A stretch of DNA of 64,000 bases from JBDZVM01 sp040255675 (GTDB taxonomy: Bacteria; Actinomycetota; Actinomycetes; Acidothermales; Acidothermaceae), in contig JBDZVM010000005.1 of NCBI GenBank assembly GCA_040255675.1, forward strand, positions 1 through 64,000. Reading direction: 5' to 3'. Of the stretch, positions 9,109 through 18,070 are shown in pieces. A program made the translations under genes and the position numbers. The notes under the pieces are model-generated. The model was not told the origin of the DNA. It made no database searches and saw nothing but the letters and a program-made list of their open reading frames with translations. Positions within the stretch are counted from its first letter, which is position 1. The number at the start of each line of letters is the position of its first letter.

Positions 9109-9522
9109 CTAAGAGACGGTGGTAACCGGTACCCCGACTGCTTCGTACGTCGCTTTGGCTCGCGCGTCGCGGGTGGCCAGCGTGCACTCGTTGTCTCTTG
9201 CCGCAAGCGCAACGAGTGCGTCGTATACCGCGCCACCCGCAATGCCAAGCGAGCTAAGGATTTCGGGTAAACGTCGGGTCGTTTTCGACGTGAGCAGCAA
9301 TGGGACCGAGAACCGGGCTCTGATCAGCCGGGCGGCGTCGATTGGTGTCAGGCGTAGATCTCCCGGCAACCTCGTAAGGACGGAATACGTCTCCGCGAAA
9401 GCATGTCCGCACAATGCCACGTCGCGACGGTGCCACCACCGGGTAACCACGTCGTGTGATCGATGCGTCTGCACGAGCAATGGAATGGCGACGCTGGTGT
9501 CTATCGCGATCGGTAGCGTCAA
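9109..9522 (-). CDS. vapC: VapC-type PIN-domain toxin
   Basis: A 137-residue PIN-domain ribonuclease, the usual toxin of a type II system. The expected acidic residues are visible: Asp in AIDTSVAIPLL near the N-terminus, Glu in FAETYSVLTR, Asp in AVYDALVALAA and Asp in LATRDARA. It overlaps the upstream antitoxin gene by 4 bases and follows it, the normal antitoxin-toxin order. The domain looks intact, so the toxin may be active. Confidence 0.88.
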   Translation of the reverse strand: MTLPIAIDTSVAIPLLVQTHRSHDVVTRWWHRRDVALCGHAFAETYSVLTRLPGDLRLTPIDAARLIRARFSVPLLLTSKTTRRLPEILSSLGIAGGAVYDALVALAARDNECTLATRDARAKATYEAVGVPVTTVS

Positions 9523-9764
9523 CGCCGCCCCGAGTCGATGAGGTCGAACACGACATCGTCGTCGATCGTCGTATCACCTGTTGCGACTAGAAAGCCGGAC
9601 TCCTCGACGAGCCGCGCCGTACGGCCGGACGGCACCAGCTGCAGACCTGCTCCGTAGCGCGATATGTCGACGGTAGAGCCCGGACGAAGCCCCAAGGCGT
9701 CTCGCAATGACTTTGGCACAACGATACGCCCGACGTCGTCCATCTTGGCTTCCATTGGGACCAC
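9519..9764 (-). CDS. vapB: VapB-type antitoxin, AbrB/SpoVT fold
   Basis: An 81-residue protein with an N-terminal swapped-hairpin AbrB DNA-binding domain (DVGRIVVPKSLRDALGLRPG) and an acidic C-terminal tail (TTIDDDVVFDLID) that would wrap the toxin. Such antitoxins normally repress their own operon. GTG 9764 and in-frame ATG 9755 are both possible starts; a GGGAG lies upstream. The pair sits alone between a membrane gene and an unrelated aminotransferase. Confidence 0.85.
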   Translation of the reverse strand: MVPMEAKMDDVGRIVVPKSLRDALGLRPGSTVDISRYGAGLQLVPSGRTARLVEESGFLVATGDTTIDDDVVFDLIDSGRR

Positions 9765-9879
9765 GTTACCAGCCCGCTCCCGGTAAGCGACGATCCGCGG
9801 GGTTCGCGCTCCGCATTTACGGCGTTGCGGAGACTTGAGACGCTGGCGGCGAGGCGATCTTGCGGGCCTTGCGATCGTG

Positions 9880-11253
9880 CTAACGCTTGACGGCTTGCTT
9901 GACCAGCGTGCGGCCGAAATCCCACATCAGGCCGCTGCCGCGGTGGGCGTCGTCCATGACGTCGACGAACGCGTTAACGAACGTGTCGACTTCGGCTTCG
10001 CTCGTGATCAGCGGCGGAATGAGCTTGACGACGTCGATGTGGTCGCCGGCGACCTGGGTGAGAATGCGATGCCGCTGGAACAGCGGGACGACGACCATCT
10101 GCGCGAACAGCCCGTGGCGGGCGGCTTGCAGCATGTTCCAGCCGGCGCGCAGCTTCATCGACTTCGGCTTGCCGAATTCGATGCCGACCATGAGCCCGCG
10201 GCCTCGCACGTCGGCGAGCAGCTCGTAGCGGCCGGTCAACGCCTGTAGCCGCTCACGCAGCAACCGGCCGGTCTTCTCGGCATTTTCGACGAGCCCTTCG
10301 TCGTCGATGACCGACAAAGTGGCGAGCCCGGTAGTCATCGCCATCGCGTTGCCCATGAATGTCGAGGCGTGCACGAAGACGCGGTCCATCGACGAGAACA
10401 CCTTGTCGAACACGGCTTGCGTGGCCAGCGTGGCGCCGATCGGCACGAAACCGCCTGACAGTGCTTTGGCGACGGTGACGATGTCGGGCTGCACGCCCTC
10501 GTGTTCGAAAGCGAAGAATTTGCCGGTACGGCCGATGCCGGTCTGCACTTCGTCGCAGATCAGCAAAGCGCCGTGCCGCCGCAATTCCGCTTGCGCGGCA
10601 GTCAAAAACCCGGGCGGCGGGATGTGCACGCCCTTACCTTGAATCGGCTCGACGATGAAGGCCGCGACATCGCCTTTGGCGAGTTCGCGGGTCAAGGCGT
10701 CGAGGTCGCCGAGTTGGATCGCGGTATCGGGGAAGAGCGGGCCGAAGCCCTTGCGGAATTCAGCGGCGCCGTTGACCGAAAGCGCACCTGCCGTGAGCCC
10801 GTGGTAAGCATGGTCGAGATAGATCACGCGCGGCTTTCCGGTGGCGGCACGGGCGAACTTCAACGCCGCTTCGTTGGCTTCAGAGCCACTGTTGCAGAAG
10901 AACACGCGATCAAGCCCGGGCGCCTTGGCGAGCAGGCGTTCGGCAAAAAGCCCGGCGAGCAGCGGGGCGTCGAACTGCACGATGTCGGCGAGCCCGGTGT
11001 CGAGCAAGTCGTGTAGCGCCTTACGCACCGTCGGGTGGTTCCGCCCGAGACCGCATACGCCGAAGCCGGCGAGCATGTCGAGGTATCGGTTGCCCTCGTT
11101 GTCAAAGAGGTAGCAGCCTTCGGCGCGCTCGTAGATTTTGTCGAACCCGATCGCGTGCAGCACCCGGGGAACCTGCGGGTTGATGTATTTGCCTTGCAGT
11201 TCGTAGTTCTCGCCGCGGCGGGTCTGAAGTAGTGAGACGAGATCGAACCCCAT
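9880..11253 (-). CDS. Class III PLP-dependent aminotransferase
   Basis: A 457-residue fold-type I aminotransferase of the ornithine/putrescine/acetylornithine group. Visible marks: cofactor-binding FFCNSGSEANEAALK, ICDEVQTGIGRTGKFFAFE, and the Schiff-base Lys in TVAKALSGGFVPIGA. The N-terminal extension (FDLVSLLQTRRGENYELQGKYINPQ) resembles putrescine/ornithine-type enzymes more than acetylornithine ones, but the substrate cannot be fixed from sequence. ATG 11253 has TAGGAG 7 bases upstream. It lies 23 bases after disA and may be read with it, though no shared function is evident. Confidence 0.85.
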   Translation of the reverse strand: MGFDLVSLLQTRRGENYELQGKYINPQVPRVLHAIGFDKIYERAEGCYLFDNEGNRYLDMLAGFGVCGLGRNHPTVRKALHDLLDTGLADIVQFDAPLLAGLFAERLLAKAPGLDRVFFCNSGSEANEAALKFARAATGKPRVIYLDHAYHGLTAGALSVNGAAEFRKGFGPLFPDTAIQLGDLDALTRELAKGDVAAFIVEPIQGKGVHIPPPGFLTAAQAELRRHGALLICDEVQTGIGRTGKFFAFEHEGVQPDIVTVAKALSGGFVPIGATLATQAVFDKVFSSMDRVFVHASTFMGNAMAMTTGLATLSVIDDEGLVENAEKTGRLLRERLQALTGRYELLADVRGRGLMVGIEFGKPKSMKLRAGWNMLQAARHGLFAQMVVVPLFQRHRILTQVAGDHIDVVKLIPPLITSEAEVDTFVNAFVDVMDDAHRGSGLMWDFGRTLVKQAVKR

Positions 11254-11276
11254 ACCGTGCTCCTAACCCGCTGGTC

Positions 11277-12386
11277 TTACACGTAACGCTCGAGGATCGA
11301 CGACTCGGCTAGTCGTGACAATCCTTCGCGCACGCTGCGTGCCCGTGTCTCGCCGACGCCTTCGACTGCCTGCAAATCGTCGATGCCCGCCGCAAGCAGT
11401 TTCTGCAAGCCGCCGAAATGCTCGACGAGCCGGTCGACGACCGAGTTCGGCAGCCTCGGCACCTTGGCAAGCAGCCGGTAGCCGCGTGGGCTCACGGGAG
11501 CGTCAAGTGCTTCGGCGCCTGCCGCGTAACCCATCGCCCGAGCGATCGTGCTGAGTTCAAGTAATTCGGACGCCGACAAAGTGTCGAAGTCGTGCAGCAC
11601 GTCGCCAACCGTGCGCTGGCGGCGCGGGGTCGGGGTTGGCAGGTAATCGCGGACGACGAGTTCGCGCTCTGGCTCGACGCCCGCCAGCAGTTCGTCGAGT
11701 TGGAGGCTGAGGAGGCGACCGTCGGTGCCGAGCTCGACGACGTAACCTTCGATTTCGTCGGCGATTCGGCGCACCATTTCGAGACGTTGGGCCACGGCGG
11801 CGGCGTCGCGCACGGTGACGAGGTCTTCGATCTCGAGCGCGGAGAGAGTTCCTGAGACTTCGTCGAGCCGTAACTTGTAGCGCTCGAGTGTGGCGAGTGC
11901 CTGGTTGGCCCGTGACAAGATCGCGCCGGAATCGTCGAGCACGTAACGGCGGCCGCTGACGTAGAGCGCGATGATGCGCATCGATTGGCTCACCGAGATG
12001 ACAGGCACGCCGACTTGGCGCGACGTGCGTTCGGCGGTGCGATGCCGGGTGCCCGATTCGCTGGTGGGAATCGTCGGGTCGGGTTGCAAATGCACGTTTG
12101 CTTTGACGATGCGAGCCCCGTTGCCGTCGAGAATGATCGCGCCGTCCATTTTCGCGAGCTCGCGCATGAGCGGCGCGGTGGTCTCGATATCGAGGTTGAC
12201 GCCGCCGGTGCACAGCGACTCGACGGTCTTGTCGAAGCCGAGCACGATCAAACCGCCAGTGTTGCCGCGCAAGATGCGTTCGAGAGCGTCACGAAGCTCG
12301 GTGCCGGGTGCGATCATCGCGAGCGTGGCGCGCAGTTGCTCGTCGACAGCGCGCTCGAGGCGCTCTGACCGTTCGTCAGTTGCCAC
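11277..12386 (-). CDS. disA: DNA integrity scanning protein DisA (diadenylate cyclase)
   Basis: DisA makes cyclic di-AMP from two ATP and stops when it meets branched DNA. The 369-residue protein has the N-terminal DAC domain with the catalytic motifs MDGAIILD and SGTRHRTAER, a helical linker, and C-terminal helix-hairpin-helix DNA-binding motifs (LLAAGIDDLQAVEGVGETRARSVREGL). The length matches the family. GTG 12386 has GGGAG just upstream. The radA-disA order is the usual actinobacterial and Bacillus arrangement, and the two gene products are linked in recombination repair. Confidence 0.96.
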   Translation of the reverse strand: MATDERSERLERAVDEQLRATLAMIAPGTELRDALERILRGNTGGLIVLGFDKTVESLCTGGVNLDIETTAPLMRELAKMDGAIILDGNGARIVKANVHLQPDPTIPTSESGTRHRTAERTSRQVGVPVISVSQSMRIIALYVSGRRYVLDDSGAILSRANQALATLERYKLRLDEVSGTLSALEIEDLVTVRDAAAVAQRLEMVRRIADEIEGYVVELGTDGRLLSLQLDELLAGVEPERELVVRDYLPTPTPRRQRTVGDVLHDFDTLSASELLELSTIARAMGYAAGAEALDAPVSPRGYRLLAKVPRLPNSVVDRLVEHFGGLQKLLAAGIDDLQAVEGVGETRARSVREGLSRLAESSILERYV

Positions 12387-12574
12387 CTGGCTCCCATGTT
12401 CAAGATCGGTGCTTATCGCGATTCTAACCGGCGGCGATTGTCGTTACGCGCCCAAGCATGATCTAACCGAGAGCGATGCGTGATCGATATCATTTCAACG
12501 TCGTTGAGACCCGTGCCGGAGTAGAGAACCAATCTGGCTTGGCCCGAACTCATCGCCTTCTGGTGATGCGCCAA

Positions 12575-13960
12575 TCAGGAGTCGACTGCCGGAGTGGCTC
12601 GGTGGGTTGCTAGGTCGATAGCGCTACGCAGATCGCCGATCTCGGTGACCGTCATTCCAGCAGGCGGCTGTCCGCCACCTGGTGGCACGAGCGCGTGCGT
12701 GAAGCCCAACCGGGCCGCCTCGGCCAACCGACGCTCGACGCCGTCTACCGGTCGCACCTCTCCGGCGAGCCCTACCTCACCGACCGCGACGAGGCCAGCA
12801 GGCAGGGGCAGATCGCGCGCGGCGCTCGCGACCGCGAGAGCGATCGCCAGATCACCCGCGGGTTCGCTCAACTTCACGCCGCCGACGGTGGCGGTGAATA
12901 CGTCAGCGGCCATCAGCGACACCTTGGCCCTGCGTTCGGTGACCGCGAGCACCATGGAAACCCGGCCGCTATCAAGCCCGGTGGTCGATCGACGGGGCGT
13001 GGCGAGCGTGGATTTTGCCACAAGCGCCTGCACTTCGGTGACCATCGGGCGCCGCCCTTCGAGTGTCACGGTGACGCAGGTGCCGGGAACAGGGGTTTCA
13101 CGGCGGGTGAGAAAAAGACCACTCGGATCGGCGAGGCCGATGATGCCTCGATCGCGAAGATCGAAGCATCCGACTTCGTCGCAAGCGCCAAAGCGGTTCT
13201 TGATTGCCCGCACGAGCCGCAACCGCGAATGCCGCTCGCCTTCGAATTGGAGGACGACGTCGACGAGGTGTTCGAGCACCCGTGGGCCCGCGATCGAGCC
13301 GTCTTTGGTGACGTGGCCGACCAGCACGGTCGCGATACCGCGTTCTTTCGCGACGGCGATCAGCGCCGCGGCGACTTGCCGCACTTGGGTGACGCCGCCC
13401 GCGGCGCCGTCGACCTCGGCCACCGCCATGGTCTGCACGGAATCGACCACCACGAGGGCAGGCTGAACGTCGTCGATGTGTTTGAGCACCGCGCCGACGT
13501 CGGTTTCGGCCGCCAAATAAAGGTGCGGCGACAACGCGTGAATGCGGTCGGCCCGCAATCGAACCTGCGCGCGAGACTCTTCACCTGTGACGTAAAGGGT
13601 TTTGGCGTGCGGCTTGGCGAATGTCGAAGCGACGTCGAGCAGCAGGGTCGACTTGCCGACGCCGGGCTCGCCTGCCAGCAACACCACCGCGCCGGGCACC
13701 AGGCCGCTGCCGAGAACACGGTCGAGCTCGTCGACGCCGGTTGGCAACCGGCGCGCCGCCTCAGGGTCGATTTCACCGATCGGCGTCGCCGCCGCCGTAA
13801 CCGGGGCCGACGCGACGGTGCGAAGCCTCGGCGCGCCGACTTCTTCGACCGTGCCCCAGGCCTGGCATTCGCCACATCGGCCGACCCACTTCAGCGACTC
13901 CCACCCGCATTCGCCGCATCGATACGTCTGGCCGCTCTTCACGGAAGCATTCTTCGGCAT
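12575..13960 (-). CDS. radA: DNA repair protein RadA
   Basis: RadA is a RecA-like branch migration helicase. The 461-residue protein begins with a four-Cys zinc finger (CGECGWESLKWVGRCGEC), followed by a RecA core with Walker A GEPGVGKST, the RadA signature KNRFGACDEVGCF, and a Lon-protease-like C-terminal domain without evident protease function. Length and order are normal. It is 188 bases upstream of disA on the same strand; that spacer shows no gene or clear hairpin. The 5' side runs into the scaffold gap 48 bases away, so its promoter region is incomplete. Confidence 0.95.
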   Translation of the reverse strand: MPKNASVKSGQTYRCGECGWESLKWVGRCGECQAWGTVEEVGAPRLRTVASAPVTAAATPIGEIDPEAARRLPTGVDELDRVLGSGLVPGAVVLLAGEPGVGKSTLLLDVASTFAKPHAKTLYVTGEESRAQVRLRADRIHALSPHLYLAAETDVGAVLKHIDDVQPALVVVDSVQTMAVAEVDGAAGGVTQVRQVAAALIAVAKERGIATVLVGHVTKDGSIAGPRVLEHLVDVVLQFEGERHSRLRLVRAIKNRFGACDEVGCFDLRDRGIIGLADPSGLFLTRRETPVPGTCVTVTLEGRRPMVTEVQALVAKSTLATPRRSTTGLDSGRVSMVLAVTERRAKVSLMAADVFTATVGGVKLSEPAGDLAIALAVASAARDLPLPAGLVAVGEVGLAGEVRPVDGVERRLAEAARLGFTHALVPPGGGQPPAGMTVTEIGDLRSAIDLATHRATPAVDS

Positions 13961-14007
13961 GCCCGGACGTTAGCGGTGACCGACGACAAAGCCCGCGCCC
14001 CTCAGCG

Positions 14008-14107
14008 NNNNNNNNNNNNNNNNNNNNNNNNNNNNNNNNNNNNNNNNNNNNNNNNNNNNNNNNNNNNNNNNNNNNNNNNNNNNNNNNNNNNNNNNNNNNN
14101 NNNNNNN
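14008..14107. other. Scaffold gap of 100 N (gap 1)
   Basis: Exactly 100 N, the conventional placeholder for an unknown distance. It separates radA from the end of the gene at 14108-14949. The right edge is a 15-bp tandem repeat, a likely reason the assembly stopped. True length and content are unknown. Confidence 0.98.
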
Positions 14108-14139
14108 GGGTCGGCTGGGTGCGGGTCGGCTGGGTGCGG
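14108..14139. repeat. 15-bp tandem repeat encoding PHPAD, at the gap edge
   Basis: Two exact copies of a 15-base unit (14108-14122, 14123-14137) plus two more bases abut gap 1. Read on the minus strand they encode the pentapeptide PHPAD twice near the C-terminus of the Cys-rich protein. More copies may lie in the gap. Confidence 0.85.
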
Positions 14140-14949
14140 AGCAACCGGCGCGGACGACGAAAGGCGTCGCTCGCAATGCACCACGAGTTCGGCATATGCG
14201 GCCGCGCCCATCATTTCGGTGAGTTCGGGCCCGTACGAAACGTAAACCGGTTGGGCACCGCGATGCGCTTCCGGCGACGACGTGCACCACCACACCAGGT
14301 CGTGCCCGCCGGAACCCCAGCCGCGCCGGTCGTATTCGGTGATGGTGACGACGAGAACCTTCGTCTCATCGGGCCGCTCGACCCAGTCGAAGGTGCGTCG
14401 GATGGGCAATTGCCAGCAGACGTCGGGTTTTGTCTCGAGTGGATGGCGGCCGGTCTTCAACGCCAGGCTGTGCAACGCGCAGCCGACACCGCCCGCGAAA
14501 CCCGGCCGGTTCAAGAAAATGCACGCGCCGTCGACGCGTTTCGTGCGCCGCTTACCGTCTTCGATTTCGGTAATGCCGCGCTTTCCCTGCTTGTAGTACT
14601 GCCAGGTCTCGGCATCGAGTTCGGCGGCGAACTTGCGCACGCGTTGTTCGTCTTCTCGACCCGAATAGAACGCACCGTGGCTGCAGCAACCGTCGTCGGC
14701 GCGGCCCGCCACGATACCGTGGCAGCCGGCGCCGAAGATGCAACTCCATCTCGAGGTCAGCCAGGTGAGGTCGCAGCGGTAGACCTGCTCGTGGTCGGCG
14801 GGATCAACGAACTCGACCCAGTCGCGGGCGAAGTCGAGCGAAGTTTCGGGGAGTGGCTTGGCCGGTGCGGGTCGGACGACCGAGCGACCGGCCGCTGAAC
14901 GCGTCTTGGGCGTCGTACCCGAGCCGGACGCCTTCGACGTAGGAGGCAT
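14108..14949 (-). CDS. Conserved Cys-rich actinobacterial protein, C-terminus lost in gap 1
   Basis: A protein of unknown role that I recognise as conserved in Streptomyces and relatives. It is rich in cysteines and aromatic residues: CIFGAGCHG, DDGCCSHGAFYSG, GACIFLNRPGF, GCALHSLAL, DVCWQLPIRR and LVWWCTSSPEAH. The Cys spacing recalls iron- or zinc-binding clusters of YkgJ type, but I cannot assign a ligand set. About 280 residues are visible; the end is a PHPAD repeat running into the gap. ATG 14949 has no clear ribosome site, so translation may be leaderless. It is upstream of radA on the same strand. Confidence 0.8.
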
Positions 14950-15103
14950 ACGGCACAGCGTAGGCGGTGTCCGGCCGTAGTTACGCCAGGGCCTCGGTGC
15001 GTCGGTTTTGTTCTAGATCGGCTCACGACGACACCGTTGCCGGCGCGGCTTCCTCGTCGGATCGTTCGCCGTCCGTCCGCGTTCTCGACGTAGGCTCGAC
15101 ACC

Positions 15104-15919
15104 ATGAGTTCGGACGTCGAGGGGCGCGGCCTGCCCAAGGTCGCTCTGTCGACGTCCGCGGTCTGGCCTGAATCAACCGCGGTCGCGTTCGAGGTGGCGT
15201 CGCGGCTGGGTTACGACGGCGTCGAGTTGATGGTGTCGGGCGACGTCGTCAGCCAGGACGTCGACACCGTGCGCCGGTTGATCGACTATCACCAGATCCC
15301 GGTGCTGTCGTTGCACTCGCCGTGCCTGCTGATCAGCCAGCGCGTCTGGGGCACCGAGCCGTGGGCGAAGTTGATGCGTTCGCAGATCGCCGCCGAACGG
15401 CTGGGGGCGAAGGTCGTCGTGACGCATCCGCCGTTTCGCTGGCAGCGTTCGTACGCCCGCGGGTTCAGTGAAGGAATCGTGCGGATGCACGACGAGACCG
15501 ACGTCGTGTTCGCGGTCGAGAACATGTTTCCGCAACGCGGTCCGGGCGGTATCGAACTCGCCACGTATTCGCCGTCCTGGTCATTGCTCGACGCTGACTA
15601 CCCGCACATCACCCTCGACGTCTCGCACGCCGCCGTTGCTCGGTCGAGTGCCGTAGAAATGGCAGACGCGTTCGGCCATCGGCTGGCGCACGTGCACCTT
15701 GCCGACGGCACGGGGTCGCGAAACGACGAACATTTGGTGCCTGGCCGGGGTTCGCAACCGTGCGCCGAACTGCTCGAAAACCTCGGTCGCGGCGGATATT
15801 CCGGTGTGGTCGTGCTCGAGGTCAACACCCGCCGAGCCGCGTCTCACGACGAGCGGGTCGCGGACTTGGCCGAAGCGCTCTCCTTCACCCGCGAGGCGCT
15901 CGCGATGGCGCGAGCGTGA
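15104..15919 (+). CDS. Xylose isomerase-like TIM-barrel protein
   Basis: A 271-residue protein of the AP endonuclease 2/sugar phosphate isomerase family. Characteristic segments are GYDGVELMVSGD, PVLSLHSPCLL, VVVTHPPFRW, FAVENMFPQ, ITLDVSHAA, LAHVHLADGTG and VVLEVNTRR, which supply the Glu, His and Asp metal ligands of the barrel. Substrate unknown: members range from sugar epimerases to endonuclease IV. A proline catabolic gene follows 117 bases downstream on the same strand. Confidence 0.83.
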   Translation: MSSDVEGRGLPKVALSTSAVWPESTAVAFEVASRLGYDGVELMVSGDVVSQDVDTVRRLIDYHQIPVLSLHSPCLLISQRVWGTEPWAKLMRSQIAAERLGAKVVVTHPPFRWQRSYARGFSEGIVRMHDETDVVFAVENMFPQRGPGGIELATYSPSWSLLDADYPHITLDVSHAAVARSSAVEMADAFGHRLAHVHLADGTGSRNDEHLVPGRGSQPCAELLENLGRGGYSGVVVLEVNTRRAASHDERVADLAEALSFTREALAMARA

Positions 15920-16036
15920 CGGCGCGGGGTGCGGAATGACCTTCCTGCGTCGATCGCGCAAGCAAAACGCGTAACGTCGGCTACGACGACGGCGTGGACG
16001 CCGACCAACGCACGCGACGAAGGGAGCTGAAGCCTC

Positions 16037-16969
16037 GTGTTGCGCCGCGTGCTGCTCGGTGCCGCTGACAGCGATCTGCTCAAACGCGCGATCGTGCGCG
16101 CGCCGTTCACCCGCGGTGTCGTCAATCGTTTCGTCGCGGGTGAGGACGTCGACGACGCGCTCGTCGTCGCCCGCCGGCTGACGGCGGCCGGCCTGCTGGC
16201 CAGCGTCGACCGGCTCGGCGAGGCCACCACCGATCCGGATCAGGCCGCCGCCACGGCCGATGCGTACGCGGATCTGTTGTCGCGGATCGCTGACGCGGGC
16301 TTGGCCGAATTCGCTGAAGTGTCGCTGAAGCTGTCGTCGCTTGGCCAGGCGCTGGAGCACGACGGCGAGCAGATCGCGCTCGACAATGCCCGCAAGGTGT
16401 GCGCCGCGGCAGCGGCGGCGGGCACGACGGTCACCCTCGACATGGAAGACCACACTGCCACCGACGCCACCCTCGCCGCTTTCCGCGCGTTGCGGGTCGA
16501 CTTTCCGTCGGTCGGCACCGTCGTGCAGGCCTACCTGCGCCGAACCGAAGACGATTGCCGCGACCTAATTGCCAGCGAAGGCGCCCGGGTCAGGTTGTGC
16601 AAAGGCGCGTATCGCGAACCCACCTCGGTCGCCTTTCAAAACAAGGCGGACGTCGATATGTCGTACGTTCGGTGCCTGCGAATTCTCATGCGCGGCAACG
16701 GTTATCCGATGGTGGCCACGCATGATCCGCGGCTTGTCGCGATCGCCGGCGCCATGGCGCTTCAGGCCGGCCGCGCCAAGGGGCAGTACGAGTATCAGAT
16801 GCTTTTCGGCGTCCGGCCTGACGAGCAACGTAGGCTCGCCGAGCGTGGTGAGAAGATTCGCGTGTACGTGCCGTACGGGACACAGTGGTACCCGTACTTG
16901 ACCAGGCGTCTCGCCGAACGTCCGGCGAACGTGGCGTTCTTCGTTCGAGCGGTAGCAACCAGGAAGTGA
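16037..16969 (+). CDS. putB: Proline dehydrogenase
   Basis: An FAD enzyme oxidising proline to 1-pyrroline-5-carboxylate. The 310-residue single-domain form typical of actinobacteria shows EVSLKLSSLGQALEHDG, TLDMEDHTATDATLAAF, VRLCKGAYREP, VATHDPRLV, and YEYQMLFGVRPDEQ with the substrate-binding YVPYG and the final YLTRRLAERPAN. GTG 16037 is preceded by AAGGGAG; TTG 16040 is an alternative. It lies only 8 bases before proC, so the gene that breaks down proline and the gene that makes it are probably co-transcribed. Confidence 0.92.
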   Translation: MLRRVLLGAADSDLLKRAIVRAPFTRGVVNRFVAGEDVDDALVVARRLTAAGLLASVDRLGEATTDPDQAAATADAYADLLSRIADAGLAEFAEVSLKLSSLGQALEHDGEQIALDNARKVCAAAAAAGTTVTLDMEDHTATDATLAAFRALRVDFPSVGTVVQAYLRRTEDDCRDLIASEGARVRLCKGAYREPTSVAFQNKADVDMSYVRCLRILMRGNGYPMVATHDPRLVAIAGAMALQAGRAKGQYEYQMLFGVRPDEQRRLAERGEKIRVYVPYGTQWYPYLTRRLAERPANVAFFVRAVATRK

Positions 16970-16977
16970 GTCGAGGA

Positions 16978-17772
16978 ATGATTTCGGTTATCGGCGCCGG
17001 CAAGATGGGCGAGGCCCTGATCTCCGGGTTGCTCAAGGGTGGCACCAGCCCTGACGACGTCTTGATCACCGAGCGATACGAGGCGCGTGCGCGAGAGCTC
17101 ACCGAGCGCTACGGCGTGCGGGCGGTCAGCAACGCTGAAGCCGCGAAAACCGCCGACACCCTTGTTCTTGCGGTGAAACCGCAAGATATGGAAGCACTTT
17201 TGGCCGAGCTGTCGGCGTTTGTGATGCCAGATAGGCTTATCGTCACGATCGCGGCGGGTATTCCGACGTCCGCCATTGAAAAGCGCTTGGTCGAGGGTGT
17301 GCCGGTCGTTCGCGTGATGCCGAATACGCCCGCGCTGGTGGGCGAGGCGATGAGTGTCATCGCGGCGGGTTCGCATGCTGAGCCGCGACATCTCGAGCGG
17401 GCCGAGGAGCTATTTCGCCATGTGGGCAAGGTGATTCGGCTCCCTGAGGCGCAGCTCGACGCGGTGACGGCGCTGTCGGGCAGCGGCCCGGCCTACATCT
17501 TCTATTTGGTCGAAGCGATGACCGACGCCGGCATTTTGCTCGGCTTGCCGCGTTCTGTCGCGCACGAACTCATCGTGCAAACCGTCGTTGGTTCCGCGGT
17601 GATGCTGCGTGACTCAGGGGAGCATCCGGTCACGTTGCGCGAGGCAGTGACGTCGCCTGCTGGCACGACTATTTCGGCCATTAGGGAGCTCGAAAATCAC
17701 GGGGTGCGCGCGGCATTGCTGGCCGCCTTGGAGGCCGCGCGAGACCGTTCGCGCGAGCTGGCGCGCGAGTAG
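16978..17772 (+). CDS. proC: Pyrroline-5-carboxylate reductase
   Basis: The last step of proline synthesis: NAD(P)H-dependent reduction of pyrroline-5-carboxylate. The 264-residue protein has the Rossmann start ISVIGAGKMGEALISG, VLAVKPQDM, RVMPNTPALVGEAMS, and the family signature in AVTALSGSGPAYIFYLVEAM with TSPAGTTISAIRELE. Start ATG 16978 follows GAGGA closely. In Mycobacterium tuberculosis proC (Rv0500) is next to an HTH gene and the 33-aa bS22 gene; here those lie 4 kb downstream with acuC and others between. Confidence 0.95.
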   Translation: MISVIGAGKMGEALISGLLKGGTSPDDVLITERYEARARELTERYGVRAVSNAEAAKTADTLVLAVKPQDMEALLAELSAFVMPDRLIVTIAAGIPTSAIEKRLVEGVPVVRVMPNTPALVGEAMSVIAAGSHAEPRHLERAEELFRHVGKVIRLPEAQLDAVTALSGSGPAYIFYLVEAMTDAGILLGLPRSVAHELIVQTVVGSAVMLRDSGEHPVTLREAVTSPAGTTISAIRELENHGVRAALLAALEAARDRSRELARE

Positions 17773-17851
17773 AGGGGCGATACCTTCTGCTGTCGATGTA
17801 TCTTCCCGACGCTTTGCTCTGAGTCGGACGGCGGTTTTGGCCTGAAGCCCG

Positions 17852-18045
17852 TGACTCAAAACAAATGACTCACAACAAAGCGTCGTGAAAAGCAACCGCG
17901 ACCACTCATTCGCCGTCCGAGTATTGAGATGATTCGGTTCGCCGTCCGAGTGTTGAAGGTAAGATCAGCCAGACGACGGCGTTCGGGTCCGCCGCGAGGC
18001 GGCAGAGCAGCATCTGCAAGGCAGCATCTGCAAGGCAGCATCCGC
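17852..18045. repeat. Three sets of short direct repeats upstream of the secreted-protein gene
   Basis: The 298-base spacer after proC holds no gene I can support but is repeat-rich. Two 14-mers (17852-17865, 17866-17879) differ by one base. Two 17-mers (17911-17927, 17940-17956; CGCCGTCCGAGTATTGA type) differ by one base with a 29-base period. A 14-base unit (GGCAGCATCTGCAA type) is repeated about 2.5 times over 18007-18045. They may be operators or just slippage products. Confidence 0.6.
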
Positions 18046-18070
18046 GGAGCGGCATCACAGAGGGGGAACC

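Noticed and set aside
12695..14245. Plus-strand open frame crossing gap 1
   Set aside because: It is antisense to radA and crosses the N block, where no stop can be seen. No domain.
18007..18045. CRISPR-like array
   Set aside because: The units are only 14 bases and directly abutting, with no spacers and no cas genes in the window.
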